Counted from the first letter of the stretch, positions 51,413 through 62,844 are shown. The stretch: DNA of 64,000 nt from Fragilariopsis cylindrus CCMP1102 (GCA_900095095.1 FMBT01000370.1:62001-126000), one strand, 5' to 3'. Numbers and translations: made by a program. Notes: a model not told the origin generated them from the sequence alone.

Positions 51413-53530
51413 ATGACAGATTTATGCTACCCTTTTGCTGCTATTGTCGGTCAAGAAGATCTAAAGCGATGTCTTATTCTTTGTGCGATCGACCCAACGA
51501 TTGGAGGGGTGTTGATTCGTGGAGATAAAGGTACTGCAAAGAGTACCTCAGCACGTGGTCTTGCTCGATTGTTACCACCGATTGAGGTTGGATATAATCC
51601 TAAATCTGATGCATACGATCCATACAATCAAGCAGCATGTGACAACGGCGGCGATTATGATGAAATCCGAGAGATGTCTACTCCTTTTATTAATCTGCCC
51701 ATTGGAGCTACCGAAGATCGAGTATTAGGGTCTCTTGATTTTTCAAAAACGATACAAAATGGTGGAAAACGTGTCTTTTCACCTGGTTTATTAGCCAGTG
51801 CAAATAGAGGGATACTATACATAGATGAGGTAAATCTACTACCCGCGCATTTGGTAGATATTATGCTAGATGCTGCGGCTATGGGAGTCAACACCATTCA
51901 ACGAGATGGTATGTCGATTTCTCATCCGTCCAAATTCGTGTTGGTAGGGACAATGAATCCCGAAGAAGGTGATTTACGACCACAATTACTGGACCGTTTT
52001 GGACTGATGGTCGATGTTTTAGCGCCACGAGATGCCGTGGTACGGTCAGATGTCGTCCGACAACGAATTTCTTTTGAGAGAGATCCAGATAGCTTTAGGG
52101 GGAAATGGGAGACGACCGAAACTGAAATGAAAGAGAAGATCCAAGCTGCCAAAGATCGCTTAAAAGAAGTAACCTTGTCGGATGACTTGATTTTACTTAT
52201 TAGTGTAGTCTGTACGGAGCTCAAGGTAGATAGCTTAAGGGCTGATATAACACTATACAAAACCGCTACAGCATTGGCCGCGTGGGAAGAGAGAACGATA
52301 GTTAATGCGCAAGATATTAAGCAAGCTGCTGAATGGGTTTTGGCTCATCGTCGTCGGCAGAGACCTTTTGAGTCACAACAAGATAGGCAAGATACAAATG
52401 AATTATTGGACGAGCTTATAAATAATCCACCACCACCACCACCAGATACTAATCAACAAGATCATGACGGTTCTGAAAACGATAACAGTCCGACAGAAGA
52501 CACATCCGGAACAGATAATAATAATAACAATAACAATAATAATAACAATGATAATAATAGTCAACAAGACCATGACGGTTGTGAAAACGATAGCAGTCCA
52601 ACAGAAGATACATCCGCAACAGGAAATAATAGTAACAATAATCATGAGCCGTCATCATTGACAGGTAATAACGACGAAGACAAAAACATGCAGACTTTCA
52701 AAGCAAGCAAACCAAATCAAATCAAAAAGCTTGAGCTGGGAAAACAACAAAAGGGTGTAGCTGGTACGGGTCGACGTAATAAAATTACGAATACACCACA
52801 AAGAGGCCATTACGTCCGATCTGTACAAACAGACAAGCCTGTCGATTTATCCTTAGATGCAACCTTAAATGCAGCTGTAGTCAATGGTCTCCATCCGGAA
52901 TCCGGTCAGCCAATTATTTATCCAGAGAACTGGCGACGGAAAGTACGTAATAGTACAACTGATACCATCATTATGTTTGTAGTCGATGCATCGGGGTCTA
53001 TGTCTGCTCGTCAGCGGATGGAAGCGGTCAAGGGGGCAGTTATAGCGCTTTTGACTGACGCCTACCAGCAGCGAGATCGTGTTGGGGTGATTGCATTTCG
53101 AGGAATCAAAGCTGAAGTGCTTTTAGAACCAACACGTAGCGTGGAGCTTGCCGAAAAACAACTACAACGTCTTCCAACCGGCGGAAGAACACCGTTGGCT
53201 CATGCTTTGTTACTTACCAGTGAGACTATACAACGTCTTCGCCGACACGAGCCTGAACAAGCCATGTTAGTTATTGCATTGAGTGATGGGAAGGCGAATG
53301 TGCCGTTACCAGACTCACCTCAAGGTGTTGATGCGTGGGCTCAGACTGAACAGGTTGCAACTCAATTGTCTGCCCTTAAAATTCCAACTTTATTTTTAGA
53401 CACCGAAGCTAGCCTTATAAGAGTAGGACGCGGACAAGATCTGGCTGAATGTCTGAAAGCTAGTTATTTACGACTCGATGATATGAGTGCAGATGGATTG
53501 GTTCATACTATTCGACAGGCTGTTGGATAG
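51413..53530 (+). CDS. Fused ChlI-ChlD type chelatase motor subunit (AAA+ plus VWA)
   Basis: Intronless, 705 residues. The N-terminal ChlI-like AAA+ domain has Walker A GDKGTAKST (about residues 37-45), Walker B GILYIDEVNLL (about 137-147), VGTMNPEEGDLRPQLLDRFG (sensor and arginine finger region) and SLRADITLYKTATALAAWEE. An Asn/Asp/Gln-rich linker (about 340-440) precedes a C-terminal von Willebrand A domain with the MIDAS motif DASGSMSARQRM (about 524-535) and later GGRTPLAHALLLT and LSDGKANVPLP. In bacteria, such fused ChlI/ChlD proteins pair with CobN to make an ATP-driven cobalt chelatase where CobS and CobT are absent. Head-to-head with cobN, it is the obvious partner. Diatom plastid magnesium chelatase uses separate ChlI and ChlD, so this is not the ordinary chlorophyll enzyme. 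Confidence 0.93.
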   Translation: MTDLCYPFAAIVGQEDLKRCLILCAIDPTIGGVLIRGDKGTAKSTSARGLARLLPPIEVGYNPKSDAYDPYNQAACDNGGDYDEIREMSTPFINLPIGATEDRVLGSLDFSKTIQNGGKRVFSPGLLASANRGILYIDEVNLLPAHLVDIMLDAAAMGVNTIQRDGMSISHPSKFVLVGTMNPEEGDLRPQLLDRFGLMVDVLAPRDAVVRSDVVRQRISFERDPDSFRGKWETTETEMKEKIQAAKDRLKEVTLSDDLILLISVVCTELKVDSLRADITLYKTATALAAWEERTIVNAQDIKQAAEWVLAHRRRQRPFESQQDRQDTNELLDELINNPPPPPPDTNQQDHDGSENDNSPTEDTSGTDNNNNNNNNNNNDNNSQQDHDGCENDSSPTEDTSATGNNSNNNHEPSSLTGNNDEDKNMQTFKASKPNQIKKLELGKQQKGVAGTGRRNKITNTPQRGHYVRSVQTDKPVDLSLDATLNAAVVNGLHPESGQPIIYPENWRRKVRNSTTDTIIMFVVDASGSMSARQRMEAVKGAVIALLTDAYQQRDRVGVIAFRGIKAEVLLEPTRSVELAEKQLQRLPTGGRTPLAHALLLTSETIQRLRRHEPEQAMLVIALSDGKANVPLPDSPQGVDAWAQTEQVATQLSALKIPTLFLDTEASLIRVGRGQDLAECLKASYLRLDDMSADGLVHTIRQAVG

Positions 53531-53939
53531 TATATTATAAATATCGGCTGTCATCTTAGAAATCTATCTAGGCAATTGATCGGTAGAATCCCGGGTTGCC
53601 GTTTTTTATTCTCCGTTTTTAGTCCTGGGATTGATCCTTGAATGATATATTCAATATGGGTGTAGTTTTGTGTATTATTTTTGTACTATTGGAAAATATA
53701 ATAATTTTCTTTTCCGAAATAACAAGAAAGAGATAAGATGATTTTAATAAGGAAATACTATGCACTCACAGTAGATTTCGCGACGATCACGAAGTATAGA
53801 CAATATCCAAGTAACAGATATAAATACTAGATTGGGAACGACACTACTAGTCTAATAGATAATTTGCTATAATATTCATTGATTATTCGATTGCAATCAC
53901 GTAACGATGGCACATTTATTTTAGACTGTTTTTGTTTTT
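53531..53939. other. intergenic
   Basis: 3' region of the chelatase gene. AT-rich, nothing recognised. Confidence 0.5.
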
Positions 53940-54549
53940 CTATACATATTTTTCAATTTGATATGCGTATCGACGTAACAAAGATATTAATACCAAATTT
54001 GCATTTGCATTTTTGATACCGTTGACGTTGACGTTGACGTTGTTGGTATTGTTACTGCCCGATGATTTTTTATGCGGTTGCTGCTGTTGTATTTCGGTTT
54101 CAATTTCATTTGCAAATAATGTTAAATTTTGTATCATCATATCTTTTTGTACTGTCGTACCGTATCATCATGGAATATAATCACCTATAATTTGTTGTTG
54201 TCGTTTCCATTCTTTTTTAGCAGTTCGATACCAAATATATTCAATATCATCAGGTGATGATGTTGTTTCAAAATATTCACTATTTTTGCTATTGTCGTTG
54301 TTTGTTGTTGTCTTGCCAGTTGTTGTTATTGTACCACTATTATAGGGAATGATGGCAACGGATCGGTGATGTTTTTGTTGTTGTTGCCGACGACACCGAT
54401 GATGATGATGACGACGACGACAGTTTCACAGTAGTAGTAGCATCGACGAGAAACGGGTATAGTTCGTATTCGTATTCTTGCTGATGTGGTCGTGTTGATT
54501 CTACTGTTGTTATCCCGTCGTTTGTCTTTGTTTTGGTCGACGACGACAA
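53940..54549 (-). CDS. Low-complexity hypothetical protein, exon structure uncertain
   Basis: Minus-strand segments that look like one gene: start near 54547 (SSSTKTKTNDGITTVESTRP, then EYELYPFLVD and a Ser run), a middle part reading SPDDIEYIWYRTAKKEWKRQ, and an end QKDMMIQNLTLFANEIETEI with Asn/Val repeats and LVLISLLRRYAYQIEKYV. Two in-frame TGA codons near 54170 are removed by a candidate 33-nt intron (GTGATT to GACAG, about 54196-54164). The first junction needs a further intron. No family recognised. The ordered middle and end argue that it is coding. Confidence 0.4.
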
Positions 54550-54920
54550 CGGTATGGTGAATTTAAAGACTGTTGTAAAAGAAGAGGGAGAAAAAAGAAA
54601 GAGCCGTTCTCAAAGAAAAAATAGCATACTATCTCGCAAACGAGCAACGTACTATACAGTACTAGTAGTATATATCTATCTTCTTCTGATGGTTTCAAAA
54701 AGCGCTACAATGTACAGCGAAACTGTACTATTATGCTCTATGTTTTCTATATCGATAATAGTAATAGTGATAGTAATAATATACGTGTTTGCGTAAATGT
54801 GTGATGTTTATAATAGTAATTAATCATACTGTAGTGTATACTGGACTCCTACTGTATTCATTCATTGCTACGTGTTAAATAACATCGTCTCATTTCATTT
54901 CATTTTTCCAACGTAGATTT
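54550..54920. other. intergenic
   Basis: Short spacer. Plus-strand frame 54533-54796 has no supporting signal. Nothing recognised. Confidence 0.45.
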
Positions 54921-55633
54921 TTATGCGCTGAGTTTTGCCTTCTTGGGAGGCGTCCCATCGTCGGATTCGTCTTCCTTTTCCTCGTCGGTAGTGGACGGTA
55001 ACGATTCCGCAGCAGCAGCAGCTACTACTGCGTCGTCTTTGGGTGGTGGTTCTTCGACGGTCTTCTTGTCCGATTCTTCCTTTTCCTTTTCCTTGTCGTC
55101 GTCGTCGGTCGACACAACGATAGTCGCCTCCTCCTTGGATTCCTCTTCCTTTTCCTTTTTCTTGTTGTCAAGTTTCTCTTCCTCCTCCATAACAACAGCG
55201 GGTGTGTCGTTAGTCACCTTACATAGTATAATGTAACGCAATAGGTAGGAATTTTAATAAATTAGAAGATAAAAGACGGGATAGGGGGGAGAGAGAGAGA
55301 GAGGACGATAACGAGGTAGGTGAGTGAGTGAGAGAGTGAGTAAGAATGATATAGAGAGACATGGCACGGTACAACACACACCTCTTCGATTTTCGCAGCA
55401 GTATTCGCGAGAGTTTCAGCTTTTGGTGCATTAGCATCAGCATCAGTATCAGCAGGGACGGGAGTGGTAGTACTAGCTACAAGTGCTTCGGCTCCTGCTT
55501 CCACTTCCGCTTCAGCTTTGGGAGCATCGACTTTCGCGGTGGTAGGTTCGACTTCGGCTTCGACTTCGACTTTGGCTTCAGCTTTGGGAGCATCAGCAGG
55601 GGCGGCGAGAACAGTAATGGGAGATTTCGACAT
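54921..55633 (-). CDS. Ala/Glu/Lys-rich acidic protein
   Basis: Two exons, 55633-55382 and 55217-54921, joined across a 164-nt intron (GTGTGT to TGTAAG, phase 0), give 182 residues. The first exon is made of repeats around APKAEAEVEAGAE and KVDAPKAE. The second is Glu/Lys/Asp-rich, with clusters KLDNKKKEKEEE and DDDDKEKEKEES, and ends in PPKKAKLSA, a possible nuclear signal. Very charged and probably unstructured or a long single helix. The intron holds GAGT/GAGA repeats. No family recognised. The composition recalls chromatin-associated or histone-chaperone-like acidic proteins. Confidence 0.65.
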
Positions 55634-56477
55634 GGTTGATGTTTGTTTGTTGGGTGTTGTTGATAGTTAGTGGTATACGACTGGTATTATTGTCTTGATT
55701 TTGCAGTGAATTGATTTTATGGCAGGGAATGAGGATTGTCGAAAAATGGAAGAAAAAGAAAATGAAAAAAAAAATCGAAGGCCGAAGGAAGATAAGAATC
55801 ATTCAAGAGTACTAACATTTTACAGTGTATTATTATTAATAGTGTGATTTCAACAATTATTGCGTATAATTGTACTGTACAGTAAACAACCATAAAATTC
55901 GGCATTGGTGTGGTGGATCTCTGATCGTGCGATATTTTTAGCTGATGGATTGCGCGCGCCAAATTGTAGACTACTTATGACTACTTCAGTACTGCTAAAC
56001 TGTACAACAGAAATACTTTCTCTGTTTACTAGTGATAGGCAACGGCCGTTGATGCGCGGGTAGCGTTGAAGCGTTGACCCGTTGCTGAGTTAGCTCCAAA
56101 AAAAACTACCTAGTAATTACTAGTGGCAGGTACTAACTACCAAGTTACATACCTTTAACAAATGTTAACTAATATAACTCTAACACCTGCAAAACTACAC
56201 CAAAATTCTAGTCTATCTGCAGGTTTAAAACATGTTTACCTCTTCACCTGAGGTAGCTATGAATGGTTCCCTAATAATTTGTGATAATTCATGTGTACAT
56301 TATTACGGATTGAAGAAGAAGGTCATGATTATAATATCTTTGATGGAATATTTAGGAGATATAAGATCATTGATGTGTACATACCAGTATGGTATCTTAT
56401 TACTATTCTTACTACTTTTATTATTCATATGCACACTGCTATCATAATGTTATCACTACTATAACTGTACTATTATC

Positions 56478-56895
56478 GGCGCGTTCCAGCTCAAGGTGAT
56501 ATTTTGTGGGACACTCGCGACTCAAAATTTTGCCCATAATTGAATGCTGTTTATTAACAGAGCAAAATTTACCGCGTGGGGATTTTTTTTGATTTTGATC
56601 AATCCCGTGATGCGCTTATAATATTATTTTCAGCTGAGTACGGTGTACCCCATACGGGCGGAATTCTCCTTAAATAAGTACCAGAGCTTTGCCGACACCA
56701 CCTACCCTTGGGCATGCGCCTTGATTCGGAGCATGCCTATGATTGGTCAGTTGTAGAAAAGAAGATCTTCTGTAGAAGCTAAAAATCCGCCCGATTGATA
56801 GTACTTTACTGCATAGCGCGTGTTGTAGTAGAAGCGTCTGTCCGCAGATTGTCACACAGCGCACAAAACAGAATCGCGTTGAGCCGGAACGCGCC
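56478..56895. mobile_element. MITE-like element with terminal inverted repeats and TATC duplication
   Basis: Left end GGCGCGTTCCAGCTCAA (56478-56494) and right end TTGAGCCGGAACGCGCC (56879-56895) are inverted repeats with one mismatch in 17. Weaker similarity extends inwards (GAT...TTTTGTG on both sides). TATC stands immediately outside both ends (56474-56477 and 56896-56899), as a 4-bp target-site duplication. The 418-bp interior has no transposase frame. Confidence 0.7.
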
Positions 56896-56897
56896 TA

Positions 56898-56898
<1 letters not shown>

Positions 56899-56941
<43 letters not shown>
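56899..56941. repeat. ATT trinucleotide microsatellite
   Basis: About fourteen consecutive ATT units directly beside the right end of the MITE-like element. Confidence 0.95.
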
Positions 56942-56943
<2 letters not shown>

Positions 56944-58630
56944 TTATGTGGAGTGTGCTTTGGATTACTGAATCAACACCCTTTGCCATGCCTACTTCTA
57001 GACTACTTTACTAGCATAAATAGGTATGCCATCTTGAGCATGTGATCGAACAGCATGAACAAAGGAAGAATAGTACTAACTACTACGTTAATATAAATTA
57101 ATTTAATTCGCACAATTTTTTACTCTTTTTGTTGTCATCCATTTGGGCAGCTACCGTGATCATTTACAAAGGTTCCTGCCCTTTTGTAGCTAGAAGTGTA
57201 AATATAGATCTCTCCAGTCGTCTTTGAGTGAAGATCGTATATCTTATACAAATCTACTTACTGCTCAGTTCATTATGGTCACTGATATTAATGTTTTTGT
57301 TCTGAAACATTTCCACTACATACCTGCTAATAAAGTTAAATCCCACCCCTCTTTACAACAAAGCTGATAAAATGTAAAGGAATCTATTGGACGTGTTCTT
57401 TCCAATGATATATTCACTTACTTCAGTGACTTTGTAGTAAAAATTATACTACAGTAGCAGCCAAAGCAGGCACTGAATTCAGTGATTTAGAAAGCCCGAC
57501 ATCCGATACTGTACAGTACTCACTCACCGCACCGTGACCACACAATCTCACTTACTCGGCACTCTTTTACTGGTTAAAATAAATTTGGGCCTTCGTCATC
57601 CGCCGTTGGCAAGATTTATTGGCGGTTAAAAAGAGATGCATCCTCGGTGAGGACCTCATAAGCACAATATTTTTGAATCTTTAATGAAGCCCAATAGAAT
57701 CGCTCATAGGACCTACATGTAAATCATTAGACATTGTTTATAAAGAATTTTAATTAGTCGAGATTATTCACTCGTGGTTACATTCGCTCCAAAGACATGA
57801 GTGTAATTAACAATAATATAAACATTTATGCAATTGCTTAATGATACAAAAAGCCCGAATACCGTAGTCCAAGACAGTAGTTCCTGATTTGTTAGCAGTA
57901 TCAAGTAGTGAAAAAGCGGCCAAACAATCCTTTAGAGAAATTAGATCGCTCTCCTGAAGCATACAAGAGGTCAGTACGGTATTTGAATAGAGGAAACACA
58001 TCCTCCTTTGTTTACTGTCTAGTGTACAATACGGTAGCAACACCAACACCCATCCCAACACCAACGGTCACAATCACAATACGGTAAGACAAGCATAATA
58101 TACTTCAAATCAGTTGCTGACAAAAAAGCTTAGATCTGTATCCATTCATTAATTCATAAATTTAATTCATAATACAATACAAAACAAACAACAAGAGTAA
58201 GTGACGAAATGAATCAATCGAATCTAAAATCAAATAATAGCGAACGGACTGATCTAATCTAATCTGATCTGATCTGATCAGAATCAGAATCGATTTGTAG
58301 CTAATTGTGTTTGGTAATACATACATACCTAGTCGCAAGGTAGCTATTTCGCTACAGTACGGTAGATCCGTTTTCATTTTTTTGTTTTCGTCCTTGTTTT
58401 GTTCTATCTCGATTGCGATTGTGTGTATCCACTAACTGATCCTGTATTTCAATTATTATACTGTACACATACTGTAACAAAATTGGATGACTCACCCATT
58501 TCTCGTTTTCCTGTTTTCTTCTTCATTCAACGTTAGATTAACTAGAGATAGGTTATATTGGATTCACTACGCTACACATATTACGTATTACATATACAAT
58601 TCATAATTCATAAAAATAAAATAATACAAA

Positions 58631-61306
58631 ATGAGATTTTTATCATCGATACTGTTCACTTTATTTACGACAAGCTCAACATTCGCTCAAGAACAGAAGT
58701 TACAACAATTGCGTGCTAGTCCTAGTCAACAGGCACAGGCACAAGCGCATAACACACAACAACACCGATATTTGAATGCACGAGAAGAAGAAAAGGGTGT
58801 ATTTGTTGTTGAATTATCTTCTTTTACAACAGAAGATGACGATCAAAATGAACATCGTCAACGTCAACTCCATGATCAACGACGTTCATTAATAGAAACA
58901 AATTCATGTAAATTGTATCAAGAAGATATATATTATCATGTAGGACCAGAAGATCAAGGGAATGGTTCTGAAGATAAATGGGCATGTACATTTGAAAATT
59001 ATTATGATGGGAATAGTGGTACATCATCACCATATCCACATACTGTGGATATTGAAGGTTATAATATCAAACAATCCTTAAAACAAGCAAATGCTATTAG
59101 TGGTAAAAGTTATCTACATTGGTCACCAAACACTAATGATGTATCAATTGATAGGATGAATACAAAATTAACAATTAATGTTGATATTGCAACAAGCGCA
59201 ACAATTTGGATCGATTCGCCAACGCCAACGATAACAAGAACAACAACAAATCCTAACAATATATTTAATCGTCGTAGTTTACAACTACCGGTACAACCAC
59301 AACAAACGTTAACGACCGGTGATAAGAAAACATTAGTTATTCGTGTTGTTGGAAATGGGATTGGTCCAGCTGCTACTCGACAACAATTGTATGATGAAAT
59401 ATTTGGTGCTGGAAAAACATTAAAATCACAAATGAGTCAATGTTCAGGTGATAAATTAACAATTGTCCCATTTAGTGGACCAACTGGTGGTGCACTTAAT
59501 GCATATATTGATGGTGGTGTTGTTGAATTACGTATAACAACTAATCCAAATGGTAAGACTGATAAACAAATGGAAAATGATTCGAATGCAGCAGCTGCAT
59601 ATGTATTTGGTAGACTATATGAACAATTTGATTTAGTATTGTTTGCAATGCCACCAGGAATCCGACCTGGATTTGCTGCATATGCATATATCGGTTCACC
59701 ATTTTCATATTATAGTGATACAAGCATAGAAGATGTTATGGTACAAATGCATGAAGTTGGACACAATTTGGTAAGTTTACTGTACTACATTACTGTCGTG
59801 TTGTCTTGTTTCTTCTTCAGAAATATTTTGTCGCTGTATATGCTTACATAGTGTGTACTTTCTTTCTTGGTTTCCTTTTTATATATGTATTGTATTGTAC
59901 AATGTAGGGTCTTCAACATGCCGGACAAGGTGCTGAAGAATACGGTGATAAATCGGGATACATGGGATACTCTTCTACTATCGATCCAAGAATGTGTTAC
60001 AATGCTGCAAATAATTATCAATTAGGATGGTATTCACAAGATTCCATCAGACCCACCGCTAGTGATGGGTACGGTGGAACGTTCACCATAAGTGGTGTAG
60101 CTGGATACAATAAGAATGATCAAACTAAATTTGTTTCACTACGTCTTGAACAGGAAAATTTAAAATCCAGTTATTATATTGGTTATAATTGGGCATTCGG
60201 AGCGAATACTGAAACACAAGAGGATGCCAACAAACTTATCATCGTTCAGAAGGCTGGTGATGCATCTGCATCAGAAATATCATGGAAGAAGGCAGTATTA
60301 AGTGTAGGTGAATCATACGTTATTGATAATTACGATGGCTCGGGACGATATGTAAATGTAACCTTTGCAAGACTTGACGATGTTGATGCAGTTGTGGATG
60401 TTATCCCCGAAGCACTACCAAGTGTTTCACCATCTAGTTCTCCTATTGGTGTTCCATCTAGTAATCCTATAGATGTTCCATCCTCTGAACCATCCATTCT
60501 ACCATCAGTTTCTCCCGTAACTGATCCTCCAACTCAATTTAATTCATGGGAAAGTACCTGGGAAAGTACCGTCATTTGTGATGAAGCTAGCATAGAATTT
60601 AATATACAAACTGATTGGAAACCCAAGGAAATTTCGTGGAGACTAACCGAGAAAGAGACGAACACTGTCATTTTTCGAGTAAATAAGGGAGACATCACAT
60701 CTGTTTACACTAGTGTTAAGGTACGTTGCCGTAACGTTTTTGATTTCTCTCTTCAGAAAAAAAATAGTCACAATATTTAAAACGCTCGACACCCATGCTT
60801 TTTTAATGTATTGCTCGATCTGACATATTGTATCTTCTTCTCTTTTCCACACCACGATATATATATATATATATATAGACATCACTTTGCTTGGAATATG
60901 ACAAAAAGTACAGGTTCAAGATGTGGGATGAAAGTAAAAGTAAGTGTTAACCTAGTCGTTTCAAATCTATCGTAACTAAACAAAGTAAAACAAAAAATGT
61001 CGGTCGTTTCTTTTTTGCTTAACAGTCTGCCAAACAATTATAAATCACTATGTCTCTCCACTAACGAATTAATCTTCCTCTTCCTTTATCTATCTTAATC
61101 AACACACAGATGGACTCAATGGAGGCTATATCACAGGCAATATCACAGGCACTCCAGGCTATTTCGAAGCATACTACGAAGACGATCCAAGTAGATCAAT
61201 CTTTAAGATCAAAGGTGATTTCGGACGTAAAAAATCTACGTTGTTTATACCCACACGGCCTACTCCTTCTCCAACTCCTCTGCCTACATTGCCACCCATA
61301 GCATAA
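58631..61306 (+). CDS. Gametolysin-like secreted zinc metalloprotease (peptidase M11)
   Basis: Four exons, 58631-59770, 59908-60720, 60879-60939 and 61110-61306, all with GT-AG borders and matching phases, give 736 residues. A signal peptide (FLSSILFTLFTTSSTFAQ) and a Gln-rich propeptide precede the protease domain, KTLVIRVVGNGIGPAATRQQ onwards. The zinc site HEVGHNLGLQHAG (HExxHxxGxxH) is split exactly by the first intron. A downstream Met-turn-like GYMGYSS follows, as in M11 enzymes that digest algal cell-wall glycoproteins. The end has a Ser/Pro linker (VSPSSSPIGVPSSNP) and a carbohydrate-binding-like domain (WESTVICDEASIEFNIQTDW, GGYITGNITGTPGYFEAYYE), then a Pro/Thr tail. A TA microsatellite lies in intron 2 at about 60858-60877. 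Confidence 0.92.
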
Positions 61307-62060
61307 AATAATGATGTTCGCGACGGAAAACAAAGGATATGGGATTGGGTTCAAAGAAACATTACTGTCCATTTAGCTTGCTTTAGCACACATATTCAAA
61401 CAACAAATATATGTCATTTGAATGCACCAAAGGAATTCACACAACCGAAAAGCACTAACTGAGCACAAACAGCATAACAATCAATCCATATAGAATAAGC
61501 ACTCATATTAAAAATCAAATCAACCCAGTTTGATAACAAAGATTGCTATCTCTATTGTACAGAGTACATTGTACTGTAGGTCGTAATCATAGTAACTTTT
61601 ATATTATAATAATTCAGGACTATGTAAGTACAATCTTCAGTCTCGGAGCTCCTTGTTTTAGTGCATACAGAAAACTAAACATGATATTATCAATTTACTC
61701 AAGGTAGAAGAGAGTATAGAAAGGTTTGTATACATTGATTGGAAATGCTTTAACTCTCCTGATTTCATAATCTTGTTTTATCAACTCCGTATTGGGCTAC
61801 TATTCCTGAATTCATAAAACACTATGTGCATGCCACCATGACAAACAAACCCCACCTCTTAAATACTCTTTGAATGAAGATAGCTAGCTTCAATAATAAC
61901 AATACAATAGATCTATCAATGTATCCCTTAGTTACTTGATACAGCAGACATTGGTACTAGCAGCTTAGTTTGATTTCTTCCATTAGAGAAGTGCTAGTAT
62001 TTTGTATAACTTTCTGCTAGCTAGAAGATGCGTGGAAATTTATTGTATTGGATGTAGAAC

Positions 62061-62156
62061 AAGTTGCGTTGCGTTGCGTTGCATTGAGTTGCATTGAGTT
62101 GCATTGAGTTGCATTGAGTTGAGTTGAGTTGAGTTGAGTTGAGCTGAGCTGAGCTA
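62061..62156. repeat. Evolving pentamer/decamer array (GTTGC, GCATTGAGTT, GAGTT, GAGCT)
   Basis: Blocks of GTTGC units give way to four GCATTGAGTT decamers, then GAGTT pentamers, then three GAGCT pentamers, all in the same register of five. Confidence 0.9.
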
Positions 62157-62319
62157 GGCTTATTTAGTTGCTCAATAGCCACAAGTGGCAGACTATTTGG
62201 ACTTGCTGGACATGATATTTACATTGTAAAGAATCTCCTTGTGCTTTGTGGTTTGAGTAGGTATTGTATTCTGTGGGCACCTAGAAACGAGCCTGTACTT
62301 TCATAGACCCAGAAGCATA

Positions 62320-62350
<31 letters not shown>

Positions 62351-62696
62351 GATACTGTATAAGATATGGAGGTGGAGTGTGCTACTGTCATCAAAGAACA
62401 CCAGATGATCCAAAAAATATCACAGCAGAATGATAGTGCAGGCGACGCCAGTGATTGTACACATGCATGCTGTATTTTTGTTGTGGGCAAGCTGCCATCA
62501 TTCTTCATTTTTCTTGTATCCAGAGGTTTTTGTTCTTTTGTTTTTACTAAAATATATTATTATGACGTTTATGGTACAGTAATACTGACTTTTTTACCTC
62601 TTCTCTACAAGTACTATTGCTATTTGAGTTGAGTTCGCAATCTTTACTACTTACTTATATCCCTTTTAATAGTTTTTGCATCGTTAATCAGTAAGT

Positions 62697-62844
62697 GAAG
62701 TCTACTTAGTAGACTTCAAGAACTCAAATACAGTGTCTTCTATCCTCCACTGTCCGCGAGTGGTAAAGTCGCGTAATAATAATATAATACGCGACTTTAC
62801 CACTCTTTTATCCTCCACTGTCCGCGACTTGTTTAAAGTCGCGT
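62697..62844. repeat. Cluster of perfect inverted and direct repeats
   Basis: Perfect arms GAAGTCTAC and GTAGACTTC (62697-62705, 62709-62717). Then perfect 17-bp arms AGTGGTAAAGTCGCGTA (62759-62775) and its complement (62788-62804) around a 12-nt AT loop. The 19-bp TATCCTCCACTGTCCGCGA occurs directly at 62741-62759 and 62809-62827, each time leading into AAAGTCGCGTA. Confidence 0.9.

Larger units (their letters stand above)
55634..58630. other. 3.0-kb intergenic region containing a MITE
   Basis: No gene recognised. It holds the inverted-repeat element at 56478-56895, an ATT trinucleotide run just right of it, and ATCTGATC repeats near 58252-58282. The rest is AT-rich sequence with short meaningless frames. 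Confidence 0.5.
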
